Origin: Oligoflexales bacterium
Lineage (GTDB): Bacteria > Bdellovibrionota_B > Oligoflexia > Oligoflexales > RGVZ01
Assembly (NCBI GenBank): GCA_947479535.1
Contig: CANJZQ010000005.1
Location: 1 to 64,000, forward strand
DNA length: 64,000 bases
Direction of reading: 5' to 3'
The translations under genes were made by a program, and so were the position numbers. Of this stretch, positions 48,288 to 55,747 are shown piece after piece. The stretch's first letter is position 1; each line of letters starts with the position of its first letter. The notes beneath the pieces are model-generated. The model made no database searches. It had not been told where the DNA came from and saw only the letters and a list, made by a program, of their open reading frames with translations.

Positions 48288-50537
48288 TCACGAGGGCAGG
48301 AAAATTGGCTGACCAAAATGGAGGCCGTCCCAGGCCGGCTGATTGGCGCAGCCAAGGGGTCTTATCTCAATCCCAGACGGTAAATTTTGACCTTGAAGTT
48401 CAGAAGGCAATGTCAGCAATTTTATTTGGGGCCACGCCTTGCGCCAGCTTGCGAGGATGTCGTTCACGGGTGTGCCTGCCGGGATGGGACAAACCCTGAT
48501 TTGTGGACCAAATGTGGCGGGCTCTGCATCGAGGGCAACCTGCACAACCGGCATCCCGCGCCCTGGCCAACGCAGCATTTTTTGACCGAGGCTGCGCAAC
48601 AGCAGGCCGGCCTGGTGGCGCTCAGGCAAGGCTTCGCCCCAGGCAAACCACCACTGTTTTCGCAGAACCTCCTGAACCTCATCGGCCAGACGCGCGGCGC
48701 TTGAGTCGGGTGGAACAAGGATCCCCAACAAGCGGCTAGACATGCAGCCTTGCTGCATCAAAGAAAAGGTATCTCGCAAAATTTCTGGCAGGTTTATTTC
48801 CAAATTCTGCAGGTCGATCATGCTGACGGCAACGGCCTCGCCATGCCCGATGACTCGGGTCGATTCTGGTACAGAGGCGCGAATGGCCTCGATGGTGGCG
48901 TCGTCTCCAAATGCCATGACGGCATCCCAAACACGATTTTGCGCGGGTATTTTCTGAAATTCCGTTGTCGTGAATTCCGTTTTATGGAAACGAAATTCCG
49001 GGGGCAGCAGTTCAATGTGGACTCCGGCCCCCAAGAGACGAGCGACCAATCTGCAAATGAATGATCCAGGATGGCTTTGTCCGCGGTTTAGACGGATTGA
49101 AACGTCACATCCCGACGCAAGGGCAATGGTCATCGGGTAAACAACCGCCAGGGGATGGCTGTTAGGCGGAATGATGAGAAGGCTTTTGCCAATGGAGCCG
49201 ATGCCAGAAGTGGCCAAGCAACTCATCCAGGCATCTTGATTGTGCAAAACCCTGGTGATGCTCACGAGGAGGTCTTCCAGGGCGAGTTTCGCGGCTTTGC
49301 GTGATTCGGTGGCTTGCACCATCGCGTCGAAAGCCTCGTGGCTTTTGATAAACGCCTCGACTGCGCCAAGCACAAGACTGTTGCCGGGCTGCCTTGAGGA
49401 ATTGGCGGCTCGCGCAGAAATCTTCACGGGGCGCGGAGTGTTTTCGGTGCCTTCGTGGAGTACTTCTGCCAACAAGGAACAACCCTTGAGCGGAGCGGTG
49501 TGGGCACGGCCAAGGAGTTCAAAGGAGCCGTCCGCCGCCAATCGCACGACATCTTCAGTGACGATCGGGGCCGGGATGTCGACACGGTTGAAATCAAAGA
49601 CGCCAAGCAAGCCAGTTCCACTTCGCGAAGCCGTCATGACCAGGGAGTCGCTGGAATCAGGACCGGGAGGGTTGCCGGCCAGGCGTTGCTTCAGACCGTC
49701 GACAACAAAGGGGATGACGTTTTTCTGAAATCGCAGAACGCCGCGCTCGGGAGCCTGCACCGTATAGGCCGCTGATGCCAGTTCACTCATCCCGTATTCC
49801 GAGATGATGTGGGAGCGAGGAATCCGAAAACCCCTTTCCAGCGAATCAATCAGCCAGGCTTCACTGACCTCTCGAACCTTGCCTTTGGTTCCACCCGTAT
49901 AGAAAGCCAGGCTGCCCCGCGGCAAAACCGGCAAAAGACGGCGGTCGATCAAGGGAATAAAGTGAAATGAAGTCCCAAAAATCCAAACCGGCGAGTCCGA
50001 TTCTTTTAACAAATTACCGAAATCATTTAGGAAATTCGGTTCCTCGCGAAGCCCGCCGGGAACCTTCAGATAGGCCACCGGCATGGTTTGGCCGAGCCAC
50101 TCCACCATTGCAGCAAGGCTGCTTTCGGGCCAGTCTGCCGTTGGCGGAATCAGGCTGATCCCTCTCGCCTTCGGGTCGGCTCCACGGGATTTGAGAACTT
50201 GGGCAAATCCATCGGTGATTGCCGATTGATAGGCCGCCAAACCCGCCTCCGAAAAACTTGACAAGGATCTTCCCTGGGCGCTGGTGCCGCTGGAACGGAA
50301 AATCCGTGCCCCTTCGAAGCTCCCCTGGGCAACGGAGGATACATCTAAGGCTCTGAAAGAGTTGATGTTTATCGCATGGAAAGGGGTGGATTCCCCGTCC
50401 AATTCGAGCCTTGGGAAGAGGCTTGCTGCCCCACCCTCCACGTGGCCCTTCGCATGGGCCAGCAATCGGCGGAGGGCAACATCATGGCGTGCAATAAATT
50501 CCGCAGGGAGATAAAGTTTGTCGATGTCGTTTATCAA
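48288..50537 (-). CDS. LuxE-LuxC fusion: acyl-protein synthetase plus acyl-CoA/acyl reductase
   Basis: The N-terminal half is an ANL-type acyl-protein synthetase of the LuxE family: IFRSSGTSAQGRSLSSFSE, SEYGMSELASAAY, and RLAADGSFELLGRAHTAP. The C-terminal half, from about two-fifths along, is a LuxC-type reductase: LLIIPPNSHPLAVVYPMTIA, HGEAVAVSMIDLQNLEINLP, and the probable catalytic Cys in SLMQQGCMSSRLLGILVPP. In lux systems these two proteins with LuxD turn fatty acid into aldehyde; here they share one chain and no luxA, luxB or luxD is near. Starts are uncertain: TTG 50537 avoids overlapping scpA, while GTGs at 50591-50636 overlap it. A clear Shine-Dalgarno is missing. Confidence 0.85.
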   Translation of the reverse strand: MINDIDKLYLPAEFIARHDVALRRLLAHAKGHVEGGAASLFPRLELDGESTPFHAININSFRALDVSSVAQGSFEGARIFRSSGTSAQGRSLSSFSEAGLAAYQSAITDGFAQVLKSRGADPKARGISLIPPTADWPESSLAAMVEWLGQTMPVAYLKVPGGLREEPNFLNDFGNLLKESDSPVWIFGTSFHFIPLIDRRLLPVLPRGSLAFYTGGTKGKVREVSEAWLIDSLERGFRIPRSHIISEYGMSELASAAYTVQAPERGVLRFQKNVIPFVVDGLKQRLAGNPPGPDSSDSLVMTASRSGTGLLGVFDFNRVDIPAPIVTEDVVRLAADGSFELLGRAHTAPLKGCSLLAEVLHEGTENTPRPVKISARAANSSRQPGNSLVLGAVEAFIKSHEAFDAMVQATESRKAAKLALEDLLVSITRVLHNQDAWMSCLATSGIGSIGKSLLIIPPNSHPLAVVYPMTIALASGCDVSIRLNRGQSHPGSFICRLVARLLGAGVHIELLPPEFRFHKTEFTTTEFQKIPAQNRVWDAVMAFGDDATIEAIRASVPESTRVIGHGEAVAVSMIDLQNLEINLPEILRDTFSLMQQGCMSSRLLGILVPPDSSAARLADEVQEVLRKQWWFAWGEALPERHQAGLLLRSLGQKMLRWPGRGMPVVQVALDAEPATFGPQIRVCPIPAGTPVNDILASWRKAWPQIKLLTLPSELQGQNLPSGIEIRPLGCANQPAWDGLHFGQPIFLPS

Positions 50538-50558
50538 GGTTATAAAAGCCGGATAATC

Positions 50559-51350
50559 ATGAGCAGTGAATACTTTATCAAACTCGATCACTTCGAAGGT
50601 CCTTTGGACCTTCTGCTGCACCTTATTCGCGTGCACGAGATCGATATTTTTGACATCGACATTTTCAAACTTTCGACCGAGTACGTCGGCTACCTTCGCC
50701 TGATGAAATTTGATGACCTTTCCGATGCGGGTGCCTTCATTGAGATGGCGGCGACCCTGATCGAAATCAAGTCCCGGATGCTTCTACCCCAGGACGAGCG
50801 CAAGGTCACCAACGAGGACGGTGAGGAAGAAGATCCTGTTCTGGCCCTGCAGCAGCGCCTGATTCAGTACGAGGCCATTCGAAAAGCCGCGGCGGCTTTG
50901 GCCCTGCTGCCTCAGGTTGGTGTAGAAATTCAGACCAACTGGGAATGGCAACGCTTGGAAGAGGTTTTCAAGGACGTGGAGGCTCCGCTTAAGGGCGACC
51001 CCGCCATGCTGGTCGTCATGTACGAACAGATGCTGCAGTCTCTTGGCGATCGCAAAGTCACGCGGGTTGAAGCGCAGCGTCACATGGTAAGCCTTGAAGA
51101 AACCATCGCCCGCATGTCGGCTGATGTTGATGTTTTGCGTTTCGCCTTGTTTCAGGGTTTTTACAACCGGTTTGAATCGCGCTACGAATTGGTCGTTCAC
51201 ATATTGGCCGTTCTTGAGCTGGCCCGGCAGTTTAAAATGAAGTTTTACCAGCAAGATCTGATGGGTCCGCTGTGGATTTACCAGCCGGATTGTGATGTGA
51301 CCGATCTGCCTTTTCATGAATCCAAAGAGCAAATGATGGTGGAAGCATGA
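50559..51350 (+). CDS. scpA: Segregation and condensation protein A
   Basis: ScpA is the kleisin that bridges SMC heads. The 263-residue protein starts FEGPLDLLLHLIRVHEIDI, the diagnostic N-terminal segment that binds the SMC neck. An acidic linker (EDGEEEDPVLALQQRLIQYE) and a C-terminal winged helix (SRYELVVHILAVLELARQFKMKFYQ) follow. The ATG at 50559 matches the conserved start; there is no strong ribosome binding site. It overlaps scpB as ATGA. smc itself is not in the window. Confidence 0.96.
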   Translation: MSSEYFIKLDHFEGPLDLLLHLIRVHEIDIFDIDIFKLSTEYVGYLRLMKFDDLSDAGAFIEMAATLIEIKSRMLLPQDERKVTNEDGEEEDPVLALQQRLIQYEAIRKAAAALALLPQVGVEIQTNWEWQRLEEVFKDVEAPLKGDPAMLVVMYEQMLQSLGDRKVTRVEAQRHMVSLEETIARMSADVDVLRFALFQGFYNRFESRYELVVHILAVLELARQFKMKFYQQDLMGPLWIYQPDCDVTDLPFHESKEQMMVEA

Positions 51351-52174
51351 ACGAAGAAGAAGTGTTGAATCAGGAAGTATTTCCAGAGGCTTCTCAGGAA
51401 GTTTTTCAGGAAGTTTCTGACGAGGAACTTGAGCAAATCAGCCTGCCCCTGGACGAGGGGTTGCGTTTGGATGCCAAGGTTGAGGCCGTGATTTTTGCAT
51501 CGCAAAAACCCCTCAAGACGATGGAGATTTTCGATTTGGTCCAAGGGGAAGCCGGGGGCCCGACAACGTTGAAAGACGTTCAAGAGTGCTTGTCCCAGCT
51601 GCTTGAATACTACCGGGACCGTGCCGGGGGCTTCACCCTGCGCTACACGAGGGGTATTGGCTACCAGTTCCAAACGGTGCCGGCGGCGGCCCCCATTTTG
51701 GAGCGTCAGTTTTCCCAGCGTCCCCGGCCGATCAGCCGGGCTGCCCTTGAAACTCTGGCCATCATTGCCTACCGGCAGCCAGTGACTCGCGCCGAAGTCG
51801 AATACATCCGCGGCGTCGATGCCGGCAGTATTGTGAAGAACCTGCTGGAACGAGACTTGATCGCCTGCACGGGCCGCAAGGAAATCGCCGGTCGCCCGAT
51901 GGTATTTAGTACCACCCAGGAGTTTTTGAAGGTATTCCAGCTTTCTCATGTGAAGGACCTGCCGACGCTTGAGTCCTTCCAGCCATCTCACGAAGCCCTG
52001 CAAAAGGCCTTGGAGAAACTGGAGCAAGGCGAACAACTAGTTGATGTCGAGGACTATATCGGTGACGAGCCAGGTAGCATCCAAATTGAAGCCGCAGACG
52101 AAAATGCGGATCCAGAAATTTCTTTCCCAGCAGGAGATCTGCTCCCGCCGGGAGGCGGAGAGGTGGATCTCTGA
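51347..52174 (+). CDS. scpB: Segregation and condensation protein B
   Basis: ScpB dimers bind ScpA in the SMC complex. The 275-residue protein has two winged-helix domains: VEAVIFASQKPLKTMEIFDL near residue 45 and RAALETLAIIAYRQPVTRAEVEYIRGVDAG near 130. The second stretch ends GRKEIAGRPMVFSTTQEFLKVF, the family hallmark. The acidic N- and C-terminal tails are longer than usual; the last 23 codons overlap the rluB-like gene. Confidence 0.96.
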   Translation: MNEEEVLNQEVFPEASQEVFQEVSDEELEQISLPLDEGLRLDAKVEAVIFASQKPLKTMEIFDLVQGEAGGPTTLKDVQECLSQLLEYYRDRAGGFTLRYTRGIGYQFQTVPAAAPILERQFSQRPRPISRAALETLAIIAYRQPVTRAEVEYIRGVDAGSIVKNLLERDLIACTGRKEIAGRPMVFSTTQEFLKVFQLSHVKDLPTLESFQPSHEALQKALEKLEQGEQLVDVEDYIGDEPGSIQIEAADENADPEISFPAGDLLPPGGGEVDL

Positions 52175-52895
52175 GGGGCGCATTGAGGTTAATGGCAAGG
52201 TCGTGACCAGTGCGACCAGGATGTTCGATCCTGCAGCCGACCGGATTAAAGTTGACGGCAAGTCGGTCAAGATAACGTCTGTTCCCGCAAGTCCCGACGG
52301 CAGCCCAGAAATGCCCCTGGTCTACTGGTTGCTCCACAAACCAGCCGGCCTGGCTCTGGAAAAAAATGCTGCCACGGACACGATCTACCAACTGCCCCGC
52401 CTTGCGCGCCTTTCGTTCAAGGTAAAGGTCGCCAGCTCGCTTGGAAAAAATTCGGAAGGGCTTTGCCTTCTGACCAACGACGAAGAATTTGCGCAGGCTT
52501 TTCGCAATCTGGAAAACCTTGAGCAAACTTTGCTGATCATGACCGATCGTCGCCTTGAAGACGAAGAGATCGCTCAGCTGATGCCGGCAAAAACCATCGG
52601 CCGTCCCCTGATGAAAATGGAATACCGCCACAAGGCCAAACTGGGCGCGACCTATGGCTTTTGGTACTTCGTTCAAGGCAGCCTTTTCGGGATGAAGCGC
52701 AAGCTTGAAGCGGGGCTGAAACGCCTGAAAGTCAGTCCTCACAAGTTTATCCAGTTGTCCCTCGCCGGAGTCGAATTGCCGGAAGATTTGAAGCCCGGGG
52801 ACTACGTCCAGCTGCCAGCGGCAGACATCCGCCGGTTGAAAGCAATGACCCGCAAGAAATTACCCAAGGCACCAGGAAAACCGCGGAAGGGATAA
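52104..52895 (+). CDS. RluB/RsuA-family pseudouridine synthase-like protein lacking the catalytic Asp
   Basis: The 263-residue protein follows scpAB, the usual place of rluB. It has an S4 domain (MRIQKFLSQQEICSRREAER, WISEGRIEVNGKVV) and the RsuA-family core (YWLLHKPAGL, EGLCLLTNDEEFAQAF). The motif normally reading GRLD before T-x-G is here ASSLGKNSEG, so the catalytic Asp is Gly114 (52443-52445). An RNA-binding but non-catalytic role is therefore likely. A Lys-rich tail (KAMTRKKLPKAPGKPRKG) ends the protein. It overlaps scpB by 71 bases. Confidence 0.85.
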   Translation: MRIQKFLSQQEICSRREAERWISEGRIEVNGKVVTSATRMFDPAADRIKVDGKSVKITSVPASPDGSPEMPLVYWLLHKPAGLALEKNAATDTIYQLPRLARLSFKVKVASSLGKNSEGLCLLTNDEEFAQAFRNLENLEQTLLIMTDRRLEDEEIAQLMPAKTIGRPLMKMEYRHKAKLGATYGFWYFVQGSLFGMKRKLEAGLKRLKVSPHKFIQLSLAGVELPEDLKPGDYVQLPAADIRRLKAMTRKKLPKAPGKPRKG

Positions 52896-52900
52896 TCACG

Positions 52901-53878
52901 ATGAAGTTTGCAACCCTTCGAGATGGGACGCGCGATGGCCAACTTGTTGTCGTCAGCCGCGACAACAAACGTTGTCTGGTCGTGCCTTCAATTGGCAAAA
53001 CCATGCAGGCCGCCCTTGATGATTGGGACGCAGTGGCCCCGGCCCTTGAGGTTATCTACCGCGACCTCAATAACGACCCGGCAAAGGGTGAGCCCTTTGA
53101 TCCCAAAAAGGCACTGTCGCCATTACCTCGCGCTTACGAATGGGTTGATGGGTCAGCCTACATCAATCACATTGCCTTGGTGCGCAAGGCGCGAGGGGCA
53201 GAGCTACCAAAGACTTTGCGAACGGACCCTCTTGTTTATCAGGGCGGGTCGGGAACATTTCTTGCGCCAAATCAGGACATTCCCTTGGCGGATGAATCCT
53301 GGGGTCTGGATTTTGAATCGGAAGTTTGTGTCGTTCTGGGCGATATCCCGCAAGGCACCAAGGCCAGCGATGCGTCCAAGTACATCCGCCTTGTCATGAT
53401 TTGCAATGACGTATCGCTTCGCAATTTGATCCCAGGTGAACTTGAAAAGGGGTTTGGTTTTTTCACAAGCAAGCCGTCAACCGCCTTTTCACCGGTCACC
53501 GTCACACCGGATGAACTTGGTGAGGCATGGAGGGACGGCCGCGTTCATTTGCCCCTGCACACGTGGTACAACGAAAAACTATTTGGTGACCCCAACGCGG
53601 GTCCGGAAATGTTTTTCTCTTTTTCTGAATTGATCCAACACATCACTAAGACCCGCTCCTTCACGGCGGGCACGATCATTGGATCCGGCACCGTATCCAA
53701 TGAAGACCGCGCCCGCGGATCCTCCTGCCTTGCCGAGCGCCGGATGATCGAGCAGATCGACACTGGCAAGATCACAACCCCGTTCATGAAAGTGGGCGAC
53801 CACGTTGCCATTGAAATGTTTGACAAGAATGGTCATTCCATTTTTGGTCGAATTGATCAGAAGGTAAGTGCCCTATGA
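52901..53878 (+). CDS. Fumarylacetoacetate hydrolase family protein
   Basis: The 325-residue protein has the FAH fold signature: NPLTYQGGSGTF-like DPLVYQGGSGTFLAPN, DFESEVCVVLGDIPQGT with the metal-binding Glu pair, ICNDVSLRNLIPGE and the late GTIIGSGTVSNEDRARG. The family hydrolyses C-C bonds of 2-oxo or fumarylacetoacetate-type substrates, but the actual substrate is unknown. The start has a GGGATAATCACG context with no strong Shine-Dalgarno. Its stop overlaps the next gene as ATGA. Confidence 0.9.
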   Translation: MKFATLRDGTRDGQLVVVSRDNKRCLVVPSIGKTMQAALDDWDAVAPALEVIYRDLNNDPAKGEPFDPKKALSPLPRAYEWVDGSAYINHIALVRKARGAELPKTLRTDPLVYQGGSGTFLAPNQDIPLADESWGLDFESEVCVVLGDIPQGTKASDASKYIRLVMICNDVSLRNLIPGELEKGFGFFTSKPSTAFSPVTVTPDELGEAWRDGRVHLPLHTWYNEKLFGDPNAGPEMFFSFSELIQHITKTRSFTAGTIIGSGTVSNEDRARGSSCLAERRMIEQIDTGKITTPFMKVGDHVAIEMFDKNGHSIFGRIDQKVSAL

Positions 53879-54558
53879 AAAGCAGGAAAAGTCGGATTTA
53901 CACGCCTGCGTTCGCAATCTTTTTTGTCTGGGTCGCGCCTTCATTTTTTAGCCAAGCCGCTTTCGCAGCGAAGATCATCGCCGTGGAAAAGGCCCGGGTG
54001 GAAGAGCCTGCCGCGGATTCGGGTTATACCCTGATGGACCGGGTGGAAGAGGCTGTCGAACCCCTGCGCGCCCTTGAGTACACGGCAGCAATGGGTTTTG
54101 GCAGCAGTGGATTTCAGGGGGCGTTGACCATCGGGTATCTTCTTGGTCCTTACGTCGTCCTCGACACGACTGGATTTTATTCCCGCGAATCTGATGAGAC
54201 GCGCGGATTTAACCTGCGTTCCGGGATCAACACGGATTTAACCCTGCGCCTTGGCCGCCGCACAGGAATCATGGTCCCCTTTGGTGGGACTGGTGTTGGT
54301 TTTGAGCGTTGGGACCAGAACCTGACAGAGGGTTTGACGGACGGTGTCAACGCGCCAATTTCAAAACGAGATGACAACGCCACCGTCAGCCAGTTTGTTG
54401 GCCTGGCCTTTCGCCTCACACCCAATACCCAACTCAAGTTGACTTCGCGCTGGGTGACCTGGCTCGACAATCCTCCGCTTGATTTGGCCTCTCGCTTTGA
54501 GTCGAAACTATCCCGTCGTGAGCGACGCATGGACCTCGGTGTCGGCGTCATTTTCTAA
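53875..54558 (+). CDS. Secreted beta-barrel-like protein (227 aa)
   Basis: It has a signal peptide (about residues 1-32, ending AFAAK). The mature part shows outer-membrane barrel strands: ALTIGYLLGPYVVLDTTGFY, RSGINTDLTLRLGRRTG, VGLAFRLTPNTQLKLTSRWV, ending with the aromatic-terminated strand RMDLGVGVIF, a typical Bam-recognised C-terminus. It is coupled to the FAH-family gene by ATGA. No named family recognised. Confidence 0.72.
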   Translation: MKSRKSRIYTPAFAIFFVWVAPSFFSQAAFAAKIIAVEKARVEEPAADSGYTLMDRVEEAVEPLRALEYTAAMGFGSSGFQGALTIGYLLGPYVVLDTTGFYSRESDETRGFNLRSGINTDLTLRLGRRTGIMVPFGGTGVGFERWDQNLTEGLTDGVNAPISKRDDNATVSQFVGLAFRLTPNTQLKLTSRWVTWLDNPPLDLASRFESKLSRRERRMDLGVGVIF

Positions 54559-54584
54559 GCCGACTCGTAATCCTGCGTCGGCCC

Positions 54585-54703
54585 GTCACCTGACCCTGAG
54601 TGAAACGAAGGGTAAGGATCCTTTTTCACCCCGTCATTCTGAAGCGAAGCGAAGAATCCTTTCTTACGCTGTCATTCTGAAGCGAAGCGAAGAATCCTTT
54701 CTT
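54585..54703. repeat. Three direct repeat copies (GTCATTCTGAAGCG family)
   Basis: Two nearly identical copies (54633-54665 and 54671-54703) begin GTCATTCTGAAGCGAAGCG and run to AATCCTTTCTT. A diverged third copy (54585-54627) precedes them and has the AAGGATCCTT core. They lie in the 421-base non-coding gap after the barrel-like gene. Confidence 0.88.
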
Positions 54704-54708
54704 CAAAT

Positions 54709-54744
54709 TTTTTTCCATCGCATCCAGGCGGTGCATGGAAAAAA
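54709..54744. repeat. Inverted repeat in intergenic region
   Basis: Perfect 10-bp arms TTTTTTCCAT and ATGGAAAAAA flank a 16-base loop. Both arms are A/T rich, so it may act as a weak bidirectional hairpin between convergent genes. Confidence 0.5.
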
Positions 54745-54840
54745 TCTTAGACTTATAGGCGCAAAAATTCGCCGATCACGCATTGGCCCACTTTGATTTC
54801 CCTAAATTGTGACAAATTGCCACCAATTGCCTATTTTTAT

Positions 54841-54857
54841 ACCGTCACAGTGACGGT
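54841..54857. repeat. Perfect 17-base palindrome
   Basis: ACCGTCAC-A-GTGACGGT is an eight-base inverted repeat with one central base, resembling an operator half-site pair. No gene starts nearby in the right direction, so its role is unclear. Confidence 0.4.
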
Positions 54858-54895
54858 GAAAATTTAGGCGGTGCGAGTGGCTTAAAATTTCAGAA

Positions 54896-54962
54896 AAGAA
54901 AGGATCCTTCACTACGTTCAGGATGACGCGGTTCAAGAAAGGATCCTTCGCTTCAGAATGAC
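54896..54962. repeat. Two repeat copies in inverse orientation
   Basis: Two copies of AAGAAAGGATCCTTC (54896-54927 and 54935-54962), ending in GATGAC or AATGAC, are the reverse complement of the copies at 54585-54703. The two groups together form inverted ends about 380 bases apart. Confidence 0.85.
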
Positions 54963-54979
54963 GGTGCGGTAAGTTGGGG

Positions 54980-55747
54980 TTACCGGCGATGGACTTTGAA
55001 GACGCTGGCTTGATCGACAGGCATCAGGACCATTTGGTCGATGTTGACATGGGCGGGGCGCGAGGCGGCAAACCAGATGCAGTCGGCGATGTCTTTCGCG
55101 GTGAGCGGCGTCATACCCTTGTAAACAGCAGCAGCCTTTTCTTTGTCACCACCAAAACGCACTTCACTGAAACTGGTTTCTACCATTCCGGGATCAATAG
55201 AAGTGATCCTGATGGGTGTGCCGTTTAGTTCAAGGCGCAGGGTTTTAGTGACGGCACTCAAGGCATGCTTGGACGCGGCATAGATGCTGCCGCCTTCGTA
55301 AACCCAAAATCCCGCGACCGATCCCATGTTGATGATATGGCCGCGATTGCGTTCCAGCATCCCAGGCAAAAAGGCCCGCAAAATTGAAATTGCGCCTTTG
55401 ACGTTAGTATCAATCACCTGGTCGATTTCTTCGTCTAGTGCGTGGGACAGGCGAGCTGTGCCAAGGGCAAGGCCCGCATTGTTGATCAACACGTCAATGC
55501 CAGACGGGAATTCTGTCGCCGTCGCTGCGGCAAATTCTTTTACGGATTTGCGCGACGTGACATCAAGCTGGTGGTGAAAAACCTTGGCGGCACCAAGCCG
55601 TAAAAGTTCGGCAGCCATTGTTTTTAAATCAGTCGTCCGGCGCGCGCCGATGACGAGAGACCACCCGTGGCGGGCGAATTCCTCTGCCGTGGCGGCGCCA
55701 ATCCCCGAACTGGCGCCGGTGATGCAGGCGACGCCAGGTTGGGTCAT
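54980..55747 (-). CDS. Short-chain dehydrogenase/reductase
   Basis: The 255-residue SDR has the NAD(P) motif CITGASSGIGAATAEEFARHG, with Arg residues near the second strand end (VIGARRTTD) favouring NADPH. It also has NNAGLALGTARL, the catalytic YxxxK in YAASKHALSAV and the catalytic Ser in NMGSVAGFWVYEG. It resembles YdfG-type 3-hydroxy acid/serine dehydrogenases. It overlaps the upstream Arg/Asp-repeat gene as ATGA. Confidence 0.92.
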   Translation of the reverse strand: MTQPGVACITGASSGIGAATAEEFARHGWSLVIGARRTTDLKTMAAELLRLGAAKVFHHQLDVTSRKSVKEFAAATATEFPSGIDVLINNAGLALGTARLSHALDEEIDQVIDTNVKGAISILRAFLPGMLERNRGHIINMGSVAGFWVYEGGSIYAASKHALSAVTKTLRLELNGTPIRITSIDPGMVETSFSEVRFGGDKEKAAAVYKGMTPLTAKDIADCIWFAASRPAHVNIDQMVLMPVDQASVFKVHRR

